From: an uncultured bacterium
Lineage (GTDB): Bacteria > Bacillota > Clostridia > Lachnospirales > Lachnospiraceae
NCBI GenBank assembly: GCA_905214855.1
Contig: CAJMNU010000010.1
Span: forward strand, 1 to 26,519
Direction of reading: 5' to 3'
Length of the DNA stretch: 26,519 bases
The notes under the pieces are model-generated. The model had not been told where the DNA came from and ran no database searches. It worked only from the letters and a program-made list of their open reading frames with translations. This document shows positions 15,559 to 22,826 of the stretch, piece by piece; positions within the stretch are counted from its first letter, which is position 1, and every line of letters starts with the position of its first letter. The translations under genes were made by a program, and so were the position numbers.

Positions 15559-16158
15559 TCAATCCAGATTTTTTGGATGGTACAAAATGACAGCTAATAA
15601 AAAACCTGTCAACATTCCTGTTATATGAGATACATTATTAACTCCAATACTGCTAAAACCCAAATATAGACTTAATAAAAGCATAAAGACTAACTGTCTG
15701 GTATGTAATCCTTCCAGATGCCCCTTATTGCGTATCACAGCCCACAAAAGTCCTCCCATCACACCAAAAACAGCTCCTGAAGCCCCTGCGGAAACAGTCA
15801 TAGGGTCTCGATTCATATAATACCACAAAGAACATACATTAGCACTAATACCACATAAAAGATAAAAAATCAGATACTTTAATCTACCAAAAACTTTCTC
15901 CAAATAATTTCCTATCACAAATAGGATCAACATATTATTCATCAAATGACTAACCCCAAAATGAAGAAACATAGCAGTAAATACTCTGTAATACTCTCCT
16001 CGCTCCAGCAAAAAAGGTCCAAACATAGCTCCATGCTCTACCATCCAAGCAGTATCCTCAGAAGAGCCTCCCAATTCTATCCATAAAAATACAATAATAT
16101 TTATCAGGATCAAAGCCCAATTTACATATGTGATATTTTTTCTATTTTCTTTGTCCAT
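15559..16158 (-). CDS. rhomboid intramembrane serine protease
   Basis: A 199-aa integral membrane protease with about six hydrophobic segments. The catalytic serine is in SAGASGAVFG (GxSG motif) and the catalytic histidine in NNVSHITGMLTGF, in the last helix. HFGVSHLMNNMLIL carries the conserved HxxxN of TM2, and the loop before it has YRVFTAMFLH. It cleaves transmembrane segments of unknown substrates. The start has AAGGA 9 nt upstream. The gene follows the Tad/FHA operon but is driven by a distinct promoter in the FHA stop codon; whether its substrates include pilus proteins is unknown. Confidence 0.95.
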   Translation of the reverse strand: MDKENRKNITYVNWALILINIIVFLWIELGGSSEDTAWMVEHGAMFGPFLLERGEYYRVFTAMFLHFGVSHLMNNMLILFVIGNYLEKVFGRLKYLIFYLLCGISANVCSLWYYMNRDPMTVSAGASGAVFGVMGGLLWAVIRNKGHLEGLHTRQLVFMLLLSLYLGFSSIGVNNVSHITGMLTGFLLAVILYHPKNLD

Positions 16159-16278
16159 CTCTATATTTCCTTAAGCAAACCCCATCTTGTGATATACTCC
16201 AACACGTCTGTAGCAAACAGGACTGGTACATAGTCAATATGTGATTTTTACTCATATTACAAATGCATCATACAGTGT

Positions 16279-16307
16279 ATTTTACCACACAAAAATATAT
16301 TTGTTAA
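16279..16307 (-). promoter_or_regulatory. rhomboid-HIT promoter overlapping the FHA gene stop codon
   Basis: On the minus strand TTAACA (16302-16307), 17-bp spacer, TAAAAT (16279-16284) with an extended TGG. The TAA within the -35 is the stop codon of the FHA protein gene (16304-16306). TGTGGTAAAATA is shared exactly with rRNA promoter P2. The leader before the rhomboid start is about 115 nt. Confidence 0.75.
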
Positions 16308-17605
16308 GTTTTGTGAAAACAAAATACCAAATCTGCTATTCTTATCATATCATTTACATTCAATGGATATGTTTCATTAGCCTCTAATCTATGTTCTCCT
16401 ACCCATGTCCCATTTGTAGAATTTAAATCTGTGATCTGATATCCTTCCTGTTTTCTTTCTATCTTCACATGCATTCTGCTGACAGAAGATTTGGGAAGTA
16501 CATAATCTGCCATATATTCTGACTTTCCTATAATAAATGGAAAATATGCTAAAGAAATATTTTCATATTCTCCTTGTAAACTGATCAGACAATATCTCTC
16601 TTCCTCTCTTTCCTGAACCAAAATCTCTGTTTTCATTTCCTGTTCTTCTTTTTCTGGGTAGTCTTCATTTTGATATGTGATCTGCCATTTTTCTCTCCCA
16701 TTTTCATCTGATACAGTTCCTTCTATTTTTCCTGATGTACACTCCTGAAAGTCTTCCTTTTTAACCTGATCATCTCCTAATCTTATTCCTAAAAATCCCA
16801 AGACCAAACTTCCCAACACCATAATGGATAAAACCCCAAAAAGTATCCCTCTAACCTGCCATAAAACATGTATTCCTTCTGTGACGTAAATCCCTCCTAT
16901 TATCATTAGAACCAATATCCATGCCAGTAAACATACTAAAGCAATTTTATAAACAGGATAATATACATTTTTTTCTTCATATACCTGCTCTCTCATATGT
17001 TCCGCTTGGGATTCCTTTGATTCACTATACTCCCATTCTTTTTCCTCTATATCTTTTTCCTCTGAGGATATCGTATTTAAAAAACGCATCAAGTCCTCTA
17101 TCCCATAGTTTTCTTTCTGTGTTTCTTGATAAAGACCATATGCCACAATTACACTTTCCTGATTTTGATGATCTATTTTTTTCAACAGTTCATACAGCAA
17201 ATCATGTAATTCCTTGGAAAAATCCGTTTTCTTTCCTGGTACAGCGCAAAAATATATTTTAAATTCGTCTGGTTCTAAATAAATATAATCTGTCTGAAGT
17301 AGTATATTTTCAGGAGACAACAGATATGGCTCTATTTTTTTTAAAATCGCTGCGATTGCCAAAATCAGCATTCGGATCCCTTCTGCTGAAATCCCACGTC
17401 CTTCCAAAATTCTGTTCAATGGCTGTTTAGAAGTAATTTCGTAAAAAAATTGTTGTTTTTCATCTACTGTCTTCATTCTGAATTTAAGAAGCCCTTCAAT
17501 CGGATTATGAAGCAGCATTTTGACTTCATAGCTCCATCCTTGAGGTTCATCTGGTTCAATAATCAGATAATTGTGCTGAATCTCTCTCCGATAGTATACT
17601 TCCAT
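16304..17605 (-). CDS. membrane protein with C-terminal FHA domain and N-terminal pseudokinase-like domain, end of Tad operon
   Basis: A 433-aa protein. Residues 1-185 form a domain (VYYRREIQHNYLIIEPDE, FFYEITSKQPLNRILEGRGI, PYLLSPENILLQTDYIYLEP) that I associate with DUF6382; its order of strands and the LLSPENILL...YIYL pattern recalls EssB/YukC-type pseudokinase folds, which is inference. A charged linker is followed by two transmembrane helices (about 219-241 and 251-275). The C-terminus (about 350-433) is a complete FHA domain: FIIGKSEYMADYVL, SVSRMHVKI and DLNSTNGTWVGEHRL, which bind phosphothreonine peptides. Start at 17605 follows GGGGGAAG; the longer frame lacks a site. It overlaps the TadE-like gene by 50 bp, so translation is probably coupled. 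Confidence 0.85.
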   Translation of the reverse strand: MEVYYRREIQHNYLIIEPDEPQGWSYEVKMLLHNPIEGLLKFRMKTVDEKQQFFYEITSKQPLNRILEGRGISAEGIRMLILAIAAILKKIEPYLLSPENILLQTDYIYLEPDEFKIYFCAVPGKKTDFSKELHDLLYELLKKIDHQNQESVIVAYGLYQETQKENYGIEDLMRFLNTISSEEKDIEEKEWEYSESKESQAEHMREQVYEEKNVYYPVYKIALVCLLAWILVLMIIGGIYVTEGIHVLWQVRGILFGVLSIMVLGSLVLGFLGIRLGDDQVKKEDFQECTSGKIEGTVSDENGREKWQITYQNEDYPEKEEQEMKTEILVQEREEERYCLISLQGEYENISLAYFPFIIGKSEYMADYVLPKSSVSRMHVKIERKQEGYQITDLNSTNGTWVGEHRLEANETYPLNVNDMIRIADLVFCFHKT

Positions 17606-18104
17606 CTTCGCTTCCCCCAGTCTCTTTAAAAAAAGCATAAATCGCTCTTATAAAATCTTCTGGATGATACTTTTGGGAAATAATCTGCTTTTTTATATTT
17701 CCTGTATTCCACATTCCATTTACAGAATCCTCATTTATTTTGATATCCATCCCATTATTATCATAAAATAAGAGTCTCACAGGAATATGCTGTGTGCTGA
17801 CTTTCTCTTCTTTTTCATTCTCCACCAATCTTTCCCTTTCAATCTGCAAATGAAGATATGCGCTTCCTACTGTCATATCATGAAGAATAAAACTCCATTT
17901 TAACAGAAATAAAAGACTAAACAGGATAATGACCATGATAAAAGAAGCTTCTACTGTAAAACCAGCTTCATATTTCCTCTTTACATAAAAATGATTCCTA
18001 TACCGATCGGGAATAAAAAGGTCAGAAATGGAAGTCTCCACTTTTTTACTGATATATTGGCTAAAATTCCAAACAAAAGTAAAAATACACTGTACAACCC
18101 ACAT
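17556..18104 (-). CDS. second TadE-like pseudopilin
   Basis: A small membrane protein whose clear part begins KRKYEAGFTVEASFIMVIIL, the prepilin-like hydrophobic helix of TadE proteins, followed by about 110 residues outside the membrane. With E at +5, cleavage would fall between A and G. The start is unclear. No ATG, GTG or TTG lies just ahead of KRKYE (the codon there is GTA). ATG at 18104 has an excellent AGGAGG 9 nt upstream and gives 182 aa with a 47-aa leader, overlapping the upstream peptidase gene by 124 bp; GTG at 18041 is another option. The AGGAGG is also the peptidase's Gly-Gly-Gly codons, so it may be fortuitous. The 3' end overlaps the FHA gene by 50 bp. Confidence 0.8.
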   Translation of the reverse strand: MWVVQCIFTFVWNFSQYISKKVETSISDLFIPDRYRNHFYVKRKYEAGFTVEASFIMVIILFSLLFLLKWSFILHDMTVGSAYLHLQIERERLVENEKEEKVSTQHIPVRLLFYDNNGMDIKINEDSVNGMWNTGNIKKQIISQKYHPEDFIRAIYAFFKETGGSEDGSILSERDSAQLSDY

Positions 18105-18415
18105 ATTAAAATTCCTCCTCCCAATAACAGCAGATTTTTTTCTAATCCCAACAATAAACCGCTGACACAGAAAAAAAGACCATCTCCTGTTCCAATCTCT
18201 CCTCTGACCACCTTGGATATAATCAACAATCCCACTCCAACTTCCAATCCCCAAAATAAATCCCAAAATTCTCTATCTCTTTTCCAAACTAGCATAGCGA
18301 AAGATATTACAGCAACAACTAAAAAAAGGCGTACTGGAATATTTCGCTCCTTCCAGTCATATAAGGCTGCAATTCCTAAAAAAACTATAAAAATCCACTC
18401 ATACTCTGTATTCAT
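17981..18415 (-). CDS. A24 prepilin peptidase (second copy, TadV/CpaA type)
   Basis: A 144-aa integral membrane aspartyl protease that would cleave the leader of Flp/TadE prepilins. Both catalytic aspartates are present: the first in ALYDWKERNIP and the second in the GxGD motif GTGDGLFF. About five hydrophobic segments follow one another with short loops. The start ATG at 18415 is preceded by a GTG codon (18418); ribosome binding is weak (AGAAAG close by), and the 9-bp gap to the upstream TadE-like stop suggests coupling. It is shorter than full PilD enzymes and lacks their N-methylase domain, as in Tad systems. Confidence 0.9.
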   Translation of the reverse strand: MNTEYEWIFIVFLGIAALYDWKERNIPVRLFLVVAVISFAMLVWKRDREFWDLFWGLEVGVGLLIISKVVRGEIGTGDGLFFCVSGLLLGLEKNLLLLGGGILICGLYSVFLLLFGILANISVKKWRLPFLTFLFPIGIGIIFM

Positions 18416-18424
18416 CACTTTCTG

Positions 18425-19312
18425 TTAATGTCCCCTTCTTTTTTCACAATAAGAACAAACTCCCAGATCTTCTATTTCTTCTAATGGAATTTCCTGTACA
18501 AATGCCTGAATAGAAGAACACTCTTTGGTATTATGATACTTTTCTCCCCCTGGCATAATATACACCACTTCTCTCTCTGACATATTTTTACATACATCAC
18601 AAGGCTGATATTTCTGACCAAATCGGTTTCTTCTTTCCTTCAAGCTATCATACTCTACTTCCTCTATATCATTAAACAAATAATGACAATCTGCATATAG
18701 ATGATATCTTGAACTTGTACTCCCAATATATACATTATCCCCTGTTTTCTCTTGATCTATCTCGTTCCTGTTTCCACTATCATCCTTATCTAATAAACCA
18801 CTTTTTCCAATCCATGCCCTTCGATAACTTCTTGCATACAATTTTATTTTAGAAATGTTTTCAACAGGAAATGGGATTTTCAAAGAATAGGAAACTCTTA
18901 AATCAATAGATTCCCCATCTTCCAGAATTTTTGTTCCAATAGTTGATATATCCTTTATTTTCTTATCTCCTATCTGTTTTGTAATCTGCCTTTTTATATA
19001 ACTCCCTCCCACTGTAGAGTATAAAAGAGTTTTTTTCTCAGATCCCTCTGTTTTTATCCCATATGCATATTGACATAATTCTTCATTGACAGATTCTAAT
19101 ATTGCCTGCACTTGACGTTGTATATCAACAATCTGAATAGGAAGCATCAAGCTCACGATCGCCAATATGAATAATGTAAATCCTAAAGCTGCCTCCACAG
19201 TAACACTTCCTGACTGAGAGGCAGAACAGAATGCCTTTTCTTTTTTTATTTTAGATAAGGACTTACATCGCACTTGGAGAGCTGCACATTTTTTGATCTC
19301 AAGAAAAGACAC
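18425..19312 (-). CDS. TadE-like pseudopilin with two tandem H-x4-C / C-x2-C modules
   Basis: A 295-aa protein. A 35-aa Cys/Lys-rich leader ends in SQSG, followed by SVTVEAALGFTLFILAIVSL: a prepilin site with E at +5 (Glu40). Residues 60-170 are the outside domain. The C-terminus holds two similar repeats: Y203-H204-x4-C209 ... C238-x2-C241, and Y259-H260-x4-C265 ... C286-x2-C289. Each resembles the small zinc-ribbon-like tail (VYI....YH...C ... L ... C..C) that I know as an add-on to extracellular nuclease and related proteins of Firmicutes. Metal binding is inferred from residue spacing. The start is GTG with GGGAGG 9 nt upstream. It lies 37 bp after the DUF5702 gene. Confidence 0.85.
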   Translation of the reverse strand: MSFLEIKKCAALQVRCKSLSKIKKEKAFCSASQSGSVTVEAALGFTLFILAIVSLMLPIQIVDIQRQVQAILESVNEELCQYAYGIKTEGSEKKTLLYSTVGGSYIKRQITKQIGDKKIKDISTIGTKILEDGESIDLRVSYSLKIPFPVENISKIKLYARSYRRAWIGKSGLLDKDDSGNRNEIDQEKTGDNVYIGSTSSRYHLYADCHYLFNDIEEVEYDSLKERRNRFGQKYQPCDVCKNMSEREVVYIMPGGEKYHNTKECSSIQAFVQEIPLEEIEDLGVCSYCEKRRGH

Positions 19313-19349
19313 TCCATTCCACCTCCCATCAGATTTGTTTCCTTTTTAT

Positions 19350-21227
19350 TCAATACGATTTTTGGGCATTCGCATAGACTTGAATATCACTGTTTAAAAA
19401 ACTATTTTTATAAAAGAAATGCCGTTCTCTATATTTTGCATCAATCTCTATACAATAATAGGTATCTCCTATGGTAAATCCAGTCTGTTTTTTTCTAATT
19501 TTATTTTGCATAAGATCCAAAACCCTATATGTTTTTTCTGTGTTGTCCTGAAATAAAAGCAGCAGACGCAGGTATGTTCCATATTCCATTCCTTCTGTAT
19601 TCTCTTTTTCCTTCTCTTCTCTCCATTTCTTCTGCTTTGCCATATTCAACATATCCTCTAAATCCAGTTTCCATTCATCTCTTGATTTCCATAAAGGAAT
19701 TTTTTCCCCATCTAACAACCCCTTTACATCAACCATTCCTTCTGCCATAGACCATACAGATAAAATAAAGAATGTCAAAACAGGGGCAAATGGTGCCAAA
19801 CCACTGCTTCCCATGATCGCCATTGCCAATTGATCTGCTTCTCCTCTTTTTTCATTGTCTGTATAAAGATACAGTAAATTTAATCCTGTACGGACTGCCA
19901 AGATTTTCTTTACACTATCCCTTAAATTTTCTCTATCAGATGAATAACCGGATAAAATATATTCCGCCTCATACGTTAAATCTTTGTTTGTCTCCAATCC
20001 CCCTGTAATCTGTTCCTTTTCTATGTACAAACTCCTAAAGTCCTGAAAATATTCTTTTATATAAGCATTCCACTGAATTGCTGAAAGCATTCTTTTTTCT
20101 AGCTTTCCTGTTCTTTCTGATATATTGCCAGATGGCAAATCTTTCCCCTGCATTTTTCCTTTTGAGATCACACTCTCATCTTCCAAAAGCAGTGTCAAAA
20201 TATCTCCTTCCATCCACTCCTTCAAATTTTCTAACAGATTTACCTTTTCTTCCTCTCCCTCTGTTTTCTTTAATACTGTTAAAATCTTCTCATATCCATC
20301 CATGGAAGTTTCCACATCCTGCCATGTATTATCGTCCTCTTTTGGATCTTCTTCTGCCTGCAAAGCACACTCTTTGACCATTGAAAGAATTTCTTCATTC
20401 TTTTGAGAAAGCGCACCCATCCCCTGTATTTCCCGATATCTCTCACCATCTACAGCAATATATGTATCATATCGTTCTTCCTCCAACTCCACGATTTGAC
20501 AGATTTCTGCATCCATATCTTCTTTTCTCTTTTCATTTTCTATTTTGATATGTTTCATTTTTTCTCTCATTATTGCTGCTATTTTTTCATATTCTTTGAC
20601 ATTTTTCTGTATTTTTTTATTTTCTTTCTGATATTCTTCTACTGCATAGCTGATCTGTTCTTTTGACTGAGCAACAATTCCATGACTCACCTCCTCCCCA
20701 TGTCTATTTTGTTTTTCTATACTGTCTGCCAATTTACGAACTATTTTTTCCAGACGAAGGGCTTCTTTTGTACACGATGAAAAACGCTCTGATGCATCTG
20801 CCAACTCTCCAGCTCCTGATAGTGCTTTTCCTATCTCCTCAACTTCTTTTTCATCAAACTCCATAGTCCAAATGCCATATTTCATATAATCCATAATCTC
20901 TTCTTCAACCCACTGAGCCCCCTGATCTGTTGCCTGAACACCTGATTTATATTGTATTTCTGCTGTTTCAAATCCATATGCATTCATATACTGTTTTATT
21001 TCTTCACAAATCTCTTCTTTCGTCTGATCCAGCAAAAAAATCTGATATTCATCCCACAATTCTCTATGATACTGACTCATAATGGAAGATATGGAAGAAT
21101 TCAAAGCTACTTGGAAACGATATCTTACCCCTGCAATTCGTGCTGATTCTGCCAGCCCTAAAAGCAATGACACCATACATAGTAAAATCATACTCAAAAA
21201 CACGGTAATCTGTCCACTTTTCCCCAT
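19350..21227 (-). CDS. TadG-like DUF5702 pilus-locus protein
   Basis: A 625-aa protein. GQITVFLSMILLCMVSLLLG is a single N-terminal hydrophobic helix of the TadG type, followed by LAESARIAGVRYRFQVALNS and SQYHRELWDEYQIFLLD, both characteristic of the family. The bulk (about 150-400) is charged and strongly helical, with heptad-like Glu/Lys patterns (KENKKIQKNVKEYEKIAAIM), consistent with coiled coil. A second hydrophobic stretch near 495-520 (APFAPVLTFFILSVWSMAEG) may insert in the membrane. The C-terminus ends YRERHFFYKNSFLNSDIQVY. Family members accompany Tad pili in Clostridia; I infer a role in pilus assembly or as a minor surface component. It follows the pilin gene by 21 bp, with GGGG upstream of the start. 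Confidence 0.82.
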   Translation of the reverse strand: MGKSGQITVFLSMILLCMVSLLLGLAESARIAGVRYRFQVALNSSISSIMSQYHRELWDEYQIFLLDQTKEEICEEIKQYMNAYGFETAEIQYKSGVQATDQGAQWVEEEIMDYMKYGIWTMEFDEKEVEEIGKALSGAGELADASERFSSCTKEALRLEKIVRKLADSIEKQNRHGEEVSHGIVAQSKEQISYAVEEYQKENKKIQKNVKEYEKIAAIMREKMKHIKIENEKRKEDMDAEICQIVELEEERYDTYIAVDGERYREIQGMGALSQKNEEILSMVKECALQAEEDPKEDDNTWQDVETSMDGYEKILTVLKKTEGEEEKVNLLENLKEWMEGDILTLLLEDESVISKGKMQGKDLPSGNISERTGKLEKRMLSAIQWNAYIKEYFQDFRSLYIEKEQITGGLETNKDLTYEAEYILSGYSSDRENLRDSVKKILAVRTGLNLLYLYTDNEKRGEADQLAMAIMGSSGLAPFAPVLTFFILSVWSMAEGMVDVKGLLDGEKIPLWKSRDEWKLDLEDMLNMAKQKKWREEKEKENTEGMEYGTYLRLLLLFQDNTEKTYRVLDLMQNKIRKKQTGFTIGDTYYCIEIDAKYRERHFFYKNSFLNSDIQVYANAQKSY

Positions 21228-21248
21228 TCATACCCCATTTCAGCCCGA

Positions 21249-21440
21249 TTAGTATACTTCTTTGGACTGTTTGGTAATTTCCTTAAAAATATTATCCATC
21301 AATGTGGTCAATTGTTTCTTAAAGATCAATACCAATCCAATCAGTACTACAAGGATCAAGATCACCTCTATCACACCAATGCCACTCTCATCCTGCAAAA
21401 AATCCCATATCCTATCTGTTTTATGTTTTCTTTTTTCCAT
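21249..21440 (-). CDS. Flp1-like major pilin precursor
   Basis: A 63-aa prepilin, the expected size. The leader (20 aa, basic then acidic, ending DESG) is followed by IGVIEVILILVVLIGLVLIF: cleavage after Gly20 gives mature Ile1 and Glu5, the standard Flp arrangement. The mature 43-aa pilin is one hydrophobic helix plus a short Lys/Gln tail ending KEVY. Substrate of the A24 peptidases in the same operon; assembled by CpaF, TadB and TadC. GAAAGGAG lies 9 nt before the start, the strongest ribosome binding site in the operon, and the purine-rich 45-nt leader plus an upstream hairpin suggest elevated expression relative to its neighbours. Confidence 0.9.
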   Translation of the reverse strand: MEKRKHKTDRIWDFLQDESGIGVIEVILILVVLIGLVLIFKKQLTTLMDNIFKEITKQSKEVY

Positions 21441-21442
21441 AG

Positions 21443-21540
21443 ATTATATCTCCTTTCTTTTTCTCTTTTTCTTTTACTTTTACTCTGACTTTCACATTTA
21501 TACTTACCTTGGCAGGCAGCAAGCCCCCTGCCTTTAAACC
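21443..21540 (-). promoter_or_regulatory. pilin leader with GC-rich hairpin and purine-rich tract
   Basis: In the 109-bp gap between tadC and the pilin gene, the minus strand reads GGCAGG-GGGCTTGCTG-CCTGCC (about 21511-21533), a 6-bp all-G/C-bordered hairpin, then about 45 nt almost only of A and G up to the AAAGGAG. There is no U-run after the hairpin, so it is not an ordinary terminator. It could protect the pilin mRNA 5' end after processing of the long operon transcript, or reflect an internal promoter (TATAAA nearby, but without a good -35). Confidence 0.5.
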
Positions 21541-21549
21541 TGTGGAACA

Positions 21550-22767
21550 TCAAATCGACATAAATGCAGGTACTACAACAATTACCATAACTACTCCTAA
21601 CATCAGAATCATTGGAAACAAAAGTTTTGTACTTGCCTCCTCCCCTTTCTTTTTAGCAATCTGTTTTCTCTCTTCCAGTGCTTTTTCCATTTCTTCTTCC
21701 AAAAGCTCTCTCAAATGTTTTGTGCCTGTTCTAAGATTCTGTTCTAATAAACATCCCAATTTCATATAGGACAAAAGCCCACATCTTCTTCCAAATTCTC
21801 TATACGCTTTCGATTCATAAACTCCACTCGTAATTTGAGCATATGTCATCGCCATTTCTTCATAAACATATCGGATTTCCTTTGTATTTTGCTTTTTCTT
21901 TCTTTCATAATCTTTCACCATCTTTTCCCATGCTGCCCGAATGGTAAATCCAGCCCCAACCAATACCAATAGTTTAGACACCACTTCTGAATAATCAGAT
22001 GTCATCTGCTGTTCTCTTTTTTTCTTCTGTTCTCTTTCTTTTATCGGTTTTTGAAAATAAAATGCAATTGCAGATGAAATCCCCATCAATAAAAATAATT
22101 TAGAATCTTCTGACTTTGGTTTTTGATACACCAGTCTTTCCCCTTCATATTCTTTTGGAAGTACAAAAGAATCTTGTGTCTGCTGTATCTCGTCCTCTGT
22201 TCTTAAAAATTTTAAAAATTCTTTTTTTATTTGTTCTTCCGTCCTTTCAGGTGGAAATACTATTATTGGAATATCATAGCTTTTTGAGTAAATTCCATCT
22301 GTCATATCTACAGTCAGACAAACCTTCCTGTCACCTTGATCCTGATAAGACAGCAGATTTTGACCGTTCTGATCCATAATTTCCGGATGATCTGACTTCC
22401 ATGTAAAACGAATTCCTCTGTTCTCACGATTTTCTTCCAGATTCAATGGATACCTCACTTGATCCAGTGACAAATTTTTCCCTAAAATAATTTTACATAA
22501 ACGCTCATATTCCTCTTCAAACGCCTGCATTACTTTTTCTTCTGAGTATACCTTTTCCCCAATTGTCAACGATATCTCTGTTTGAAGATCTTTTTCCAGC
22601 CCTTCTACTATCAGGTTATATTGTTTTTCTCCCTCTCCATATTCCCCTCTCTTCAATACACTTTGCTGTATGGATTCATTCTCTTTCCATTCTGTGGCAA
22701 AATAAAAACAAATTCCAATCAGCAAACAGATCACAGGTTTTAAATCTATCTTTCCCCCTATCCTCAC
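21550..22767 (-). CDS. TadC-like pilus platform protein with large N-terminal outer domain
   Basis: About 405 aa. One N-terminal hydrophobic segment (VICLLIGICFYFA) precedes about 190 residues of predicted extracytoplasmic domain, including FTWKSDHPEIMDQNGQNLLS and KSYDIPIIVFPPER. Then comes a short helix (SKLFLLMGISSAIAFYF) and the T2SSF-type domain: GFTIRAAWEKMVKDY, MTYAQITSGVYESKAYREFG, a basic helical stretch and the terminal helix FPMILMLGVVMVIVVVPAFM, characteristic of TadC. Usual TadC proteins lack the N-terminal outer domain. The start is uncertain: GTG at 22767 has GGAAG about 10 nt upstream; TTG at 22788 would add seven residues but has no clear site. The gap after tadB is 59 bp. 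Confidence 0.85.
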   Translation of the reverse strand: MRIGGKIDLKPVICLLIGICFYFATEWKENESIQQSVLKRGEYGEGEKQYNLIVEGLEKDLQTEISLTIGEKVYSEEKVMQAFEEEYERLCKIILGKNLSLDQVRYPLNLEENRENRGIRFTWKSDHPEIMDQNGQNLLSYQDQGDRKVCLTVDMTDGIYSKSYDIPIIVFPPERTEEQIKKEFLKFLRTEDEIQQTQDSFVLPKEYEGERLVYQKPKSEDSKLFLLMGISSAIAFYFQKPIKEREQKKKREQQMTSDYSEVVSKLLVLVGAGFTIRAAWEKMVKDYERKKKQNTKEIRYVYEEMAMTYAQITSGVYESKAYREFGRRCGLLSYMKLGCLLEQNLRTGTKHLRELLEEEMEKALEERKQIAKKKGEEASTKLLFPMILMLGVVMVIVVVPAFMSI

Positions 22768-22826
22768 TTCTTTTTCACTTCCAATCAATCTATCTTTTTA
22801 TATCTCTGAACAAAACAGTTATCCTG

